64,000 bases of DNA from Alisma plantago-aquatica (lineage: Eukaryota > Streptophyta > Magnoliopsida > Alismatales > Alismataceae), in assembly GCA_963693085.1 (NCBI GenBank), contig OY856412.1:349282457-349346456 (forward strand), in the 5' to 3' direction. A model generated the notes under the pieces. It did no database searches. It was not told where the DNA came from and saw only the letters and a program-made list of their open reading frames with translations. Positions 22,616 to 33,983 of the stretch are shown one piece after another. Within the stretch, counting starts at the first letter, position 1. Each line of letters begins with the position of its first letter. The position numbers were made by a program, and so were the translations under genes.

Positions 22616-24230
22616 TGACACGCTTTTTACGTGCGTAGAAATGCAAGTGTACGCGTCAATGTAATATAGGCCTTTTTGAGGCCCGAGTCGAACTCAGGGA
22701 CACGTGAATTATCTAAGACTACTACTAACTACTCGCAATCAGCTAGATCGATTAAAAAGTTGGAGGTTGTTGTAAAATTAAAAGAAAATAAAATAAAACA
22801 AAACAAAGCAATTGATTAAATGTTTAGTTTAATCAATTCAAGTGGGAATCTTTAGGATTGCGGTTTCACCACATGTTTTCATTGTATGAATTTCTATTTA
22901 GTCACTCAGATTTATCTCTCTATCCGGGTAGTGGCCTAATATCAGAATTGCCCACTGTCGTGGTACAATTCACTACTTATGTCTAGGTCAGTTCCACCGT
23001 CGTAGCAACCTATACCCTAAACTAGGTGCATTAGAGTCGATCTCTCGGTATCCACCATTAACCTTACACCGCCTTATTCAAGGGACTTGTCAATTAATGT
23101 GAATTTTGCCTCTTTTCAATCCTTAATTCTTCTTTCAAAGTAATTAAGGGCATTAGGTTATTATTATGGTGATCAAGCATAACAATATCATTGAGAAAAT
23201 GAAATCATACCACGGATTTAAGAGATAAATGATGAATTACTATGATAAAATCGTCATACAATGATTTCCCAGGCTACTCTCGGTCCTAAAGACAAAGGGG
23301 ATTAGCCCCGCATGTTCATCTCAAAGCAAAACATGGTAGAGAAAAAGGGAAACATGGAGGAAAACGTGATTGAGTGGTGAAACCCCTGAACGGAGGAGAT
23401 CCAATCGCTCCTTGGCATAGAATACGCGTTCTCCCGCCTTTCGGTGGTGGAAATCGTCTTCTTCGGCGTCCAGAACGGCTGGGGCGTGCTTCTGGGCTCC
23501 GTTCTTCTCTCCACACCTTCTCGGGACGTGTGCAGTGGCGAATGACGTGATAGATTGCTCTTGGCCGCCGTCATTAGGTATAATCTCCGAATTAGGTCAC
23601 CAAATTACCACAGCCATTGGATTTAGATCAATATGAAGCAAACATGTATCTGACGGTGTCAATACCATCGACGCGAGTCGATGGTATTGACCCTGCACTG
23701 TATCGGCTGGTCTTCTTTTCTTTTCTTTGTCACAACTGATGCCACCTCGATACCATCGACGCGGGTCGATGGTATCGACATTCATAGGCGTCGGTTTTGT
23801 CCTTTTACGTCACTGTATCTCCACTCATCGATGGTATTAACTTTTGTGTCGATAGTATCGACTCTCTTTTCTGAAGCAACCTGATGGTATCTTGATACCA
23901 TCGACTCTCCTGTCGATAGTATTGAGATTTTGCTGCTCCTTGCTACTGGCTGCTTGTGGTCTGATCGATGGTATCGACCACTGTCGATGGTATCGACAGC
24001 AGTAGATACTTGTTTTTCCTAAAATTTCAACATGAAACCACATAAGCCGAAACAAAACATATTCTTGTGATAATTTATGCTCAAAATACTGAAATAAGGG
24101 AGATTTGACATAGAGAATGATCATAGACCAAAGTAGATGAATTATGCAATATTAACCACCAAAATGACCAATAGCTGTATAAAACACAAGTAAAATATGT
24201 CTCAAAATGCAACTCAAAATCATCGCATCA
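22616..24230 (-). repeat. Gypsy 3' LTR (left copy)
   Basis: Reads TGACACGCTTTTTACG ... ATCGCATCA on the plus strand. It includes the GTCGATACCATCGAC-type palindrome cluster at 23,658-23,997. Open frames here (for example 23,574-23,302) are shared with the other LTR only because LTRs are copies, and they resemble no protein. Confidence 0.93.
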
Positions 24231-24243
24231 AACTCCCCTAAGC
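24231..24243 (-). other. Gypsy polypurine tract
   Basis: On the minus strand AGCTTAGGGGAGTTT runs straight into the 3' LTR start TGATGCGATG. It is the usual plus-strand primer position. Confidence 0.85.
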
Positions 24244-25780
24244 TTGAACATTGCTTGCCCTCGAGCAACAAAACCTTAGAATAGAATTGCCAGAGTCAAC
24301 TAAAGAATAGATCATCACAACAAACATTACCATATGATCCCCACCGGACATTCACATTCCGGCCCTCACTAACCACAGAATGATAATTACCCTAATGGTG
24401 ACAGTAATCATCCATAAAAGATATCTACCTCAAAACTGATGAACAGTATCACATAAGGCAGTTAACATAATAAAATTCTCCAATTCAGACTCGGTGCATC
24501 TTGTGATCTCCTATACTACGTTGCTCGCCCTAACTACCATCTACATGGAAGCAGCTCTCCTGATATTCACAAATGAGGAGAAAATCACGGTGGCCTACCA
24601 ATTCGAGCAACGGGTGGATGGAATGGGTGGCTAAAGGAAGAAACGGAAGTAGTATACAGTTTCAACATGCATAAAACAAAAATGCCCTAAATGATGCATA
24701 ATGATGCATTTGCACATGAACATGCCCTAATGCCTAAGATTGGGTGGAATGATGCATGCACTAACATCCCGTCTCAAAATGAGATGGAATATCTAACTGA
24801 GCTACATCATGTACTTACTCATCTTAAAATGTGAATGAGACTATGTTCCTTTCTCCTTCTTATTCTACTTGCTTCTCAATAATTTCTCTTTCTTTTTCAT
24901 TTTTTCATTTTTTTCACTCTTGTTTTCTTAAGCCCCTATATCCATAATTGACAATGAATTATTTGTTGGGCTCACTTTTTCTACATAGCTCAAATATTTG
25001 AAGCATTTATGAAGGTATGGAACAGCTAATCACCCTTACAGAAGAAATAAATTACATGATGTTCTCTATGCATAGAAATTATGAATGCAGCTAAATGACA
25101 CACACCTAAGGATAATGTGCATGTATAACTATTCTAATTTTTTATTTTCATGTAAAACATGTGAAAGTGGTTGCAATGCAAAACCTATCTATATGAGATG
25201 CAATCAAAAAGATTAAAACCGTAAAGTACTTCCAATTCTTATGGTGGATTGTGAAAAACAATGAGGTGGAAAGATCACAAGACTAATTGACTGAACCTTT
25301 AAAAATTATTATGTGTCCCTCCTTACTGACTTGTGTAATTGTTAAGAGGTTTCTCTCTCTTACTTCAAATTAGAGTCTCATTATCATTTGGTCAGTTTAG
25401 GCTCACACAACCAAATCCGTCCACTTTTCATAAATCATTAGGAATGTACAATTGTGATTTTCTATTTTAGAGTTGACAAAACCAATCATTTTCTTAAGTT
25501 ATGTGCTCAAGGTTGAGCAACACAAGCTTGTGAACACTCAACATTTTTTTAATTTTCCCTTAACCCATGTACAAGAAAATGAGATGACACATGACTTAAT
25601 ACATCCACAATTACACTAGATAGAATGTGGATCCTACGAACAAACTAAGATTGCAAAAACTAAATGACAAGAAGTAAAACAATAAAAACTAAAAAGTGAG
25701 AAAATTAAAGGATAGAGCTGTTCCAACACCCCCCCCCCCGAAGCTTGAATTCTACTATGGCCTCATAGTCAAAAACAATC
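24244..25780 (-). other. Gypsy 3' non-coding region with second PPT-like tract
   Basis: About 1.5 kb with no protein similarity. Near 25,728-25,739 an 11-base C-run followed by GAAGCTTGAAT (minus strand: ATTCAAGCTTC then G11) echoes the true PPT (minus: GTTCAAGCTTAGGGGAG). Confidence 0.7.
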
Positions 25781-27568
25781 TTAAAGGTTGGAACAGAGAT
25801 ATTGATCACTATTCTGGCAGAGGCGGGTAGTGTGGGGCCGTGGGGTCCCAGGATGGGTACTGCCCCTGAAAGCTAGGATCATACTGGGGCATGGGTGGAG
25901 GTTGTGGATACCCCCAAAGTAGTTTTGGCTCCAATAATGATCATAAAAGGGTTGCTTCTGCATCTCCATCCTATGCAACCTGTCATGAATCTATTGTTGG
26001 TTGTCGAGGAGGAGGCACTCATTCTCGTAGATTGCCCTCTGATTGTCAAGTAACCGGTTTGTCGTCTCCTGAACACCGGTGTACACTGTTGTATGGTGCT
26101 GCTGAATTTTCTATATATCCTGCAGCATGGCATACATTCCTTGCATGGAATAGACATCCTCGCTTGGCCGTGAGGGTGGTGGTGGTGGTGGAGGTTGTGA
26201 AGATGAAGATGCACCTGGATGCATGCGAGGAAGCTTCCTAGGTGCTACTCGTGCCCGAAGAGGAGTGTAAGCCTCCTCTTCCTCTTCAGCTTCGTCGTCA
26301 TCATTGTTGTTGTCGTCGTTGTCACCGTCTTCAACAGAGTCAGCAATGGTTATGATGGGCCATCAGAAATGTTGAGCACCTTCGATATGGAAGACAGGGT
26401 AGGCAAGCGAACATTCTTGATATGTGTGGTTTAGGTGGCAATGAGCATAGGGTAAACCATCCCGAAGCAAGATAAGATTGGATCGGTGAAGATGCTGCAA
26501 ATTAACCTTGCTTCTGCTGGAGAGAGGAGTAAGTTGCTAGAAATTCAACCCAAGGTAGGAGGCCAGCAGTGTAATGAGCCCTCCAAAGTGAATTGGCGCC
26601 TTCCGCGTACTCCGCTTTATAGCCAACACCCACTGTAGAAAGAATGATCCCCAGTTGCACTCTTGGCACTTCAGTATCTTGTGCAAGAAAAACAAGTATG
26701 TCTCTTGAAATTTGCTAAGAGACAGATCACCCCTAGCAAACATGGTAGAACACAGCATCCGATGAAGAATCCGCACGAGCAGATGCTCAAAATATGCTAC
26801 CACTGCATTGTGGTAGCTCACAGATTTGCCCGGAGGCACCGTCACAAGCTTGGCGAAGATGGCGTCGTAGTCGGTCCGGTTGTCTGGCCGCTGGTAGTCA
26901 TTTCGCCCATGGTTCCAGTTGTAGATGGAGTTGAACTGGCGGAGGGTGAGAGTGTAGTCATTATTGTATAGCTGAAAAGAAACGCGGCCCTTGATCCACT
27001 CACGATCCGTAGTGATGATGTCATTGGACACGACGTAGACGTCCAACGACGCCATGAATTCAGCCACCAGCTCCTTGTATGTTGGCCAGTCACCAAAGAA
27101 CGGCTGGCCATCAGCATGGTATTCCATCTCGCCGGGCATCCTGCTCGTGTGTCTCTCCTACCCTTTTAGAACGTAGGCCAGATTAGCCTCGAACCCCAAG
27201 TTGCGGATCACCTCCCGGTCAACATAGCGGGTCGGCTCGATTTTCCTCTTCATGATCTCCTCATATATCTTCTTGACCTCCGCATACAGATGGACAATCC
27301 GCAGGCATGGGATCGATGCACTCGATGGAGGCATGAACTCCGGAATGTCCATCGGGTTGGCACGTGAAGAAGACGCACTGGCAACATGCACCATGGTTGC
27401 GGAAGAAGGAGAGGTAGAGAAAGAGATCGGTGAAGATCGGAGAAGGAAATCTCCACTCGATGAAGAACGTGCTCCTAGATGATCATCACCGGGCTCAGAT
27501 CGCTCTGGAATACGCTCGGCATAGGTGGAGAAGAATTGCTCTGGAGTTGTGACGTCATATGATGACAA
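25781..27568 (-). pseudogene. Gypsy third ORF, Athila ORF-1-like
   Basis: Minus-strand frame downstream of integrase. Blocks are 27,568-27,158 (136 residues, Ser-rich N-terminus, then LYAEVKKIYEEI and YVDREVIRNLGFEANLAYVL), 27,139-26,537 (200 residues: FFGDWPTYKELVAEFMASL, VSFQLYNNDYTLTLRQFNSI, HRMLCSTMFARGDLS) and a decayed tail to about 25,781. The tail has an acidic DDNNNDDDEAEEEEEA segment and Pro-rich and His-rich stretches. The YxLTLRxFN and STM-GD patterns match the Arabidopsis retrotransposon ORF-1 (ATHILA) family. Some papers call this position env-like, but no signal peptide or membrane segment is visible. A TAG at 27,158-27,160 splits it. No ATG opens the first block in frame, so the true start is lost or spliced. 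Confidence 0.75.
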
Positions 27569-27609
27569 TCCTTCTCATATATAGCCGTGGCCGGCGCTGC
27601 TGTATGCCC

Positions 27610-28143
27610 GTCGATACCATCGACGCGGGTCGATGGTATCGACATGGGTAGCACAATCCGTACTGTCGCTGGTATCGACGGTCGTCGATGGCTGGATTTG
27701 TGGGGCCCGGATCACTGACGTGTCGATACTATCGATAGGTGTTGATGGTATCGACCCGTCCCCCGGATTGACTTTTTGGTTGCAGCGATCGCCGTTGATA
27801 TCCTCTTGCGGATTGGTGACGTGGCGTGTCGATACTATCGACTTCCGTTTAGGGTGACACCCTCGCGAGGCCCGACCGCCGCCTTCTTTTTGAAACTGGG
27901 TCGATACCATCGACAGGCCCGTCGATGGTATCGACTTTACTGAGACGATTTTTTCTGAATATCTCCAGAGATCTCGCGAGTATCGACACCCATGTCGATA
28001 CTATCGACCTCTGATTGCGATCAGCCTGTTGGTATGTCGATACCATCGATGAGGCCGTCGATGGTATCGACGCAATGCAATTTCTGCAGTCGCTATTCTG
28101 TACCCCGGTTGATACCATCGACACAATGGTCGATGGTATCGAC
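27610..28143. repeat. Gypsy pol-ORF3 spacer: cluster of GTCGATACCATCGAC palindromic repeats
   Basis: At least eight sites 60-130 bp apart. Most are pairs GTCGATACCATCGAC ... GTCGATGGTATCGAC that can form stem-loops (for example 27,610-27,643, 27,900-27,936, 28,036-28,071 and 28,109-28,143). The same motif fills part of each LTR. Between sites the sequence is unrelated. Open frames reading VDTID... are translations of the repeat. Confidence 0.92.
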
Positions 28144-28319
28144 TTTGCCTCAGTCCTGCACAATGAGTAAATGATCACGATATCTTTTTTACACTAAAAA
28201 CAAAATCAAAACAAATCAAACTACGAATGTGAAAGAAACTAAACTAAAGTACTAATGGTTGGGTTGCCTCCCAACAAGCGCCCTTATTTAACGTCTTAGG
28301 TTGGATGACATGAAGCTTC

Positions 28320-29762
28320 TCATGCATCTGGAAGTGCAATGAGTTTGACCTCATTCACTTTCCTTGTGTAATCTTCACCAAAATACAATTTCAACCTTTG
28401 TCCATTGACCAGGAATGTGGTCTCGCCATCACGCACCAGGATCACGCCATGTGGTTTGACCTCCTCTACTGTGAATGATCCACTCCATCGGGATTTCAAC
28501 TTCCTGGGATGCATCTTCAGCCTGGAGTTGAACAATAGGACACGGTCTCCTTTCTTGAAAATGCACATTTGAATATGGTGAACGTGAATCAACTTTGTGC
28601 GCTTCTTGTAGATCTGCGAGCTTTCATATGCATTCATTCACAGCTCGTCAAGTTCATTGAGTTCAAGTAACCTATTCTTTCCCGCTTCATCATAACTCGG
28701 ATTTAGCTTCCTCAGCGCCCAATGCGCTTTATGCTCTAGTTCCACCGGTAAGTGACAGGCCCAACCATAAGCCAACCTAAAAGGCGTAGTGCCGATAGAT
28801 GTCTTGAATGTCGTCCTGTATGCCCACAATGCATCCGATAGTAGGGTACTCCAATTCTTCCTTGTGGAAGCCACTGTACGCTCCAATATCTTCTTAATCT
28901 CCCTATTGGAGACCTCCACTAGTCCTTGAGTTTGTGGGTGGTACGGGGTACCAATGTTATGTTTGACCCTGTACTTCCTCAACAGTGCCACGAACTTTTG
29001 ATTCTGGAAGTGTGTACCTCCATCACTTATGATCATCCTTGGTACACCAAACCTACAGAAAATATATTCTTTGAAAAACCTGAACACTATAGTGGAATCA
29101 TTAGTCCTTGTGGGTATTGCCTCTACCCACTTTGACACATAATCAACAGCCAAATGAATGTACAAATTAGAATTTGAGGACACAAAGGGTCCCATAAAAT
29201 CTATGCCCCATAAGTCAAATACCTCAACCTCCTAGAATACATTAAGGGGCATCTCTTGTCTTTTTGATATGTTGCCCGCCCTTTGGTAGGAATCACATTG
29301 ACGCACAAACTCATAAGCATCCCTAAACAAGGTAGGCCTATATAGGCCACTTTCCAGTACTTTGGCTGCAATGAGAGAGCTTGCATGGTGGCCGCCCGTC
29401 GGTAGTGTGTGACAATGACTAAGAACACTTTTGTATTCCTCCTCCAGCACACACCTGCGTAAAACACCATCCCTGCATTGCTTCAAGAGAATAGGGTCAT
29501 CCCAGAAATATTAACGTAAAGAGTGGAAAATTTTCTTCTTCTCTTGGTACGTCCAATCATCCGGGATGATTTTGCAGGCAAGATAGTTCACAATATAAGA
29601 AAACCACGGGTCTTTCGATTTCACTTTCAAAAGTTGTTCGTCCGGAAATGTCTCGGTAATGGGTATGTGTAAATCCTTTTCATCTACCCTCTCTAACCTA
29701 GACAAATGGTCTGCGACCACATTTTCAATCCTCGCCTTGTCTTTGATTTCGATATCAAATTC
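28320..29762 (-). pseudogene. Gypsy integrase and RNase H tail
   Basis: Minus-strand continuation of pol after a stop at 29,763-29,765 (a Q codon turned to TAA). 29,720-29,511 holds the end of RNase H with VVADHLSRLE. 29,486-29,232 is the HHCC zinc finger, where the last Cys of CDxCQ is Tyr. 29,195-28,638 is the catalytic core with Asp in IDFMGPF (just upstream), Asp in IISDGGTHF and Glu in [12 protein letters not shown], so D-D-E is retained. 28,637-28,320 is the C-terminal GPY/F-like module (KLKSRWSGSFTVEEV). Stops separate the blocks. The enzyme inserts the cDNA into chromosomal DNA. Confidence 0.92.
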
Positions 29763-32700
29763 TTATAAAAGCAAGATCCACCTAATCAATCTAGGTTTGG
29801 CATCCTTTTTCTCCATCAAATACTTAATGGCGGCGTGGTCCGTCCATACCACGACTTTCGGTCCAACTAGATATTGCCAAAAATTTTTAAAAGTGAAAAC
29901 AACGGCAAGCAATTCTTTCTCGGTAGTCATGTAATTGATTTGGGTGGCATTCAAAGTTTTAGATGCATAAAAAATCACAGCGGGTTTATTGTCCACCCGT
30001 TGTCCCAACACAGCCCCAACCGCGAAACCAAATGCATCACACATTAGTTCAAACGGCTTGGTCCAATCCGGTGTTTGCACAACCGGTGTGGAAATCAATT
30101 TTTCCTTAAGCACGTTGAACGCATGTAGACATTTTTTATTAAAGTCAAAAACAAAATCTTTTTCTAAAAGCTCAGATAAAGGTTTGGCGATTTTAGAAAA
30201 ATCTTTTATAAAACGAAGATAGAAACTGGCGTGACCTAAGAAACTCTGTACCCCTTTTACCAAATTTGGTGGGGGCAATTTGGAAATCACTTCAATTTTT
30301 ACCGGGTCTACCTCCAAACCTTTGCTAGACACTTTATGTCCTAGCACTATTCCTTCACTCACCATCATGTGGCATTTCTCCCAATTGAGGACCAAATGTG
30401 TGTCCTCACAACGTTGCAGCACCTTATCCAGATTGTAAAGACACTCGTCAAAGGATGCACCATAAACAGAGAAATCATCCATAAAAACCTCTAGACAGCG
30501 TTCTACCATATCAAAAAAAATGGTGAGCATACAACGCTGAAAGGTCGCTGGTACATTACATAACCCAAAAGGCATACGGCGGTATGCAAACGTTCCATAA
30601 GGACAAGTGAAGGTGGACTTCTCTTGGTCCTTAGGATCAATCAAAATCTGATTGTACCCCGAATAACCATCCAGAAAACAAAAATGTGATCGGCCGGCTA
30701 AGCACTCTAAAATTTGATCAATAAACGGAAGAGGAAAGTGATCCTTTAGCGTAGCGGCATTCAATCGACGGTAATCTATGCAAACACGCCACCCGGTTAC
30801 CAAGCGGGTGGTGACAGGTTCATTTAGAAGATTATGGGTAACAGTGATTCCCCCCTGTTTAGGGACTACTTGTGTAGGACTCACCCACGTCGAGTTAGAA
30901 ATAGCATAGATGATACCTGCAGAAAGGAGCTTAATCACCTCCTTCTTAACAACCTCCATCATGCTCGGATTGAGTCGACGTTGCGGCTGAATCACCGGCT
31001 TGGATCCCTCCTCGAGCCGAATCTTGTGCTGGCACAAAGTAGGGGAGATCCCCTTGATGTCTGCAACCGACCACCCGAATGCTCCTCGGTGGTTCTTCAA
31101 CACAATAAGCAGTTGTTCCTCCTCCTCAGCACTCAGATAAGCCGATATAATCACAGGAAGCTTTTCTTCCTCAGCCAGAAATGTGTACTTCAGGTGCAGT
31201 GGAAACAACTTCAACTCCAATTCTGGCGGGCTGATTAAGGATGATTGAAGCGGTGGTGGGAGTTCGCCTAAGTCTTCATCGTACCTTGCATAGAAGCACG
31301 GAAACATCTGAAGCATCTTAGCACACTCCTGCAGTGACTTGCTTCTCATCCAATCATGTGTGATATTGACTAAGCAGGCTTCAAGTGGTAATTCTGGATA
31401 TGCGTCAACAGTAGAACTCGCTATTGCCTCATCTTCTGTAGGAGGAATGTCCTCCTCCTCATCATTCGGAAAACCTACAGCCTTGCTAAGGGATACCACC
31501 TTGGTCTGCTCCATGATGTCCACAACCAATGTCCCTTTTTCCACCTTGGTCATCACATGAGCCATATCTAAAAATGGCTTCCCTAGACAAAGTGAGATAT
31601 TGTGATCAAAATGCTTTACCATGTGGCACTGCTCCTTGGCTTTAAGTGACGTAGTGCTGGAAGGCATGACCATCTTGAAGTGATCATCGGCTATACCCAA
31701 TGTCAAACGAACTCTTCCCATCTCAAGTATCATGCCAGCTGTATCTTGGAAGGGTCGTCCGAGTAGTAACTCATTGCCTTGTTCATCTTGCATCTCCATG
31801 ACGACAAAATCTGCTAGAAATACAAATCGATCTACTTTCACTAGCACATCTTCACAAATACCGTATGGCTTCACCACAGAATTGTCCGCCAATTGGATTG
31901 TCATGTTGCTCCGTCGTGACTCTTTTAATCCCAGCTTCTTGAATGTAGAGAGGGGCATCAAGTTTATGCTCGCCTCAGAGTCACATAGCGCTTCACCAAA
32001 CTTCACTTTCCCAATGTAACATGAGATGTTGAAGCAGCCCAGATCCTGCCTCTTTGGTGGCAATGTGCCCATGATGAAGGCACTCACCTGCTCCTTAAGC
32101 ACTACAACCTCCATGTCTGGGATTTTCCTCTTCTTGGTAATGATGTCTTTCAGAAATTTACCGTAAGAAGGGATTTTCTCAATTGCTTCCAATAATGGGA
32201 TGTTGACTGAAAGCTTTCTGAAACTATCTAGAAACTTTTTAAACTGGGCATCCACTTTCCTTGCCTTTGCACTGTTCGGATATGGGACCGGGACAGCCTG
32301 TGCCCTTTGATGCGGTGGCACATAAGGTGTCCTTTTCTGCATCTCCTCCTCATCTGCAATAGGATCTTCAGTAGCATCCACTGCTATATCCGCAACTGGT
32401 TCTGTGACCGGTATGGGCAGCTCCTCAGTGGCCTCACCTTCAATTTCTGCTTGGGGTTTGCTTGGTTCATCGGCTCTGGGGTTTAAAAGCTTCTTATCAC
32501 TCCTTAGCAAGATGGCCTTTGCCTGTTGGTTTCCTCCTGGAATATTACTGTTACCCGGAAAACCTTGATGCAACGGCTTCTTCAGATTGGCTATCTCTGC
32601 TGCCATTTGCGCCATGGACGTCTCTATTGTCCTCATCTGAGCCCCATGGCTCTGCAATGTCTGCCCGAACTGGTTCATAAATTCCCCCTGTTGCTTTATC

Positions 32701-33671
32701 TGTTGGCCAAAAGTAGTCATTAATTCTTGATTTTGCTTTATCACTTGGTTGAGCAACTCCGTGCTCTTGTCCTCCACTACTGGATGGGGTTTTGCATCTG
32801 GGTCCTGCAAAAAGTTGTTTGGATCCTTCCAAGAGAACTTCTTGTCCTTCCTCCATGAGTAATCATTATTTCTGTAACCTTGCTGCCTCATGAATTTGAC
32901 TTGTGCCTCATCCTCGGATTCAGTATCCTCCTTTGCAAGCAGTTTCTTCGCGAGAAGGTCCATCTTCTCATTTATCTCCTTGATTTCTTTTGACTCCCCT
33001 GCTACTCGAACGTGCTCAACGGCGTCCCTGTCGCCCCAAGATTGCTTCTTGGCCATGTTCTTAAGGATTTCCCAACACCTCGTGTCTGTGTTGTTCAAGA
33101 AGAATCCTGAGCCTGCTGAATCAAGGTGACTTCTATCATGCTCGAAGAGAGCAAAATAGAAGATCTTGACATGTGTCTCCTTATCAAGCCCGTGATGCGG
33201 GCACCGCCTAAGCATAATATGAAACCTTTCCCAGGTCTCAGAGTAGGTCTCTCCTGCCTTCTGAGTGAAGTTGTGGATCTTCCTGATCATGTCATTGGTC
33301 TTCTCGGGCGGGAAGAACCTTTCAAAGAAAACGTCTACCATGTGGTTCCAGGATTCCACATATTCATCATCCAGATTGTGCAACCACTCACGTGCAGTTC
33401 CTGCCAGAGAACTCAGGAACAACTTCAAGTAAAGTGTCTCTTGTCGAAATCTGTCAATTTTTATCATGTCACAATTTTCCACAAATTGGCTTATATGCGT
33501 GACTGGGTCTTCGTTCTTGAGCCCATGGAATGTGTTTGACTTGACCAAATTAATTAGCACAGGGTCAATCTTGTATGTCGGAATATTGATCGCCTACTTC
33601 TTGATCGGCCCCTTTGAAGCAGATGAAGAAGAAGCCTTGATCTTCTCCCATATTGTCTGTGGCTCTGCCAT
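29763..33671 (-). pseudogene. Gypsy gag-protease-RT-RNase H polyprotein
   Basis: An ATG at 33,671 starts MAEPQTIWEKIK and meets a stop at about 33,594-33,596. From there 1,265 codons are open to 29,763. Domains: Retrotrans_gag (about residues 10-190 of the long frame: SLAGTAREWL, RFFPPEK), a Gln-rich coiled linker, aspartic protease near residue 525 (CDSEAS, where the family has D-S/T-G-A, so the glycine is lost), RT (VCIDYRRLN, FLDGYSGYNQI, MPFGLCNVPATFQ, and catalytic FMDD near residue 1027), and RNase H (LMCDAFGFAVGAVLG, WTDHAAIKYL). This is the core of an Athila gag-pol. It is remarkably open but dead through the early stop, the protease change and the terminal stop. Confidence 0.95.
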
Positions 33672-33959
33672 CTCTTATTATTTGTATTCTGAGTCTATTT
33701 CTTCCAGATGGTCTTGATTGAAATCCTCCTCGTCTTCCGGTCCCTACAATGGAACCTCTGGTGCTTGTTGCGTGTAGTCAGTGCTACGCGTCTGCACCAT
33801 GCACAGTACCTCCCAGAGTGAAAATTTAAGTTCAGTACCGTGCTAGACAACTACAAGATGCGAAGATAAGATATAAATTTTTGGAAATGATTTCAAAATA
33901 ATAATAAAAATGGCCTAGAGTGGCCGCTTGCAGCACTCGTAGTGCCGACAACTGCCGTG
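33672..33959 (-). other. Gypsy leader between PBS and gag
   Basis: About 290 bp untranslated leader, no feature recognised beyond the PBS at its right end. Confidence 0.7.
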
Positions 33960-33977
33960 TCCCCAGCAACGGTGCCA
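33960..33977 (-). other. Gypsy primer binding site
   Basis: Minus strand TGGCACCGTTGCTGGGGA, six bases inside the 5' LTR. It closely matches the Athila/Tat-type PBS TGGCGCCGTTGCCGGGGA (reported as tRNA-Asp type), with C-to-T/G-to-A differences. Confidence 0.9.
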
Positions 33978-33983
33978 AAAACT

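Noticed and set aside
23302..23574. A 90-residue frame in the gypsy LTR, repeated at 34,670-34,882
   Set aside because: Present twice only because LTRs are duplicates. No family resemblance, low-complexity composition, and the second copy is shortened.
23658..23997. CRISPR-like look of evenly repeated palindromes
   Set aside because: Spacing is irregular, units are in both orientations, no cas genes are present, and this is a plant LTR.
27575..28178. Frames rich in VDTID/VSTIDR repeats on both strands
   Set aside because: They are translations of the GTCGATACCATCGAC palindromes; no protein family is implied.
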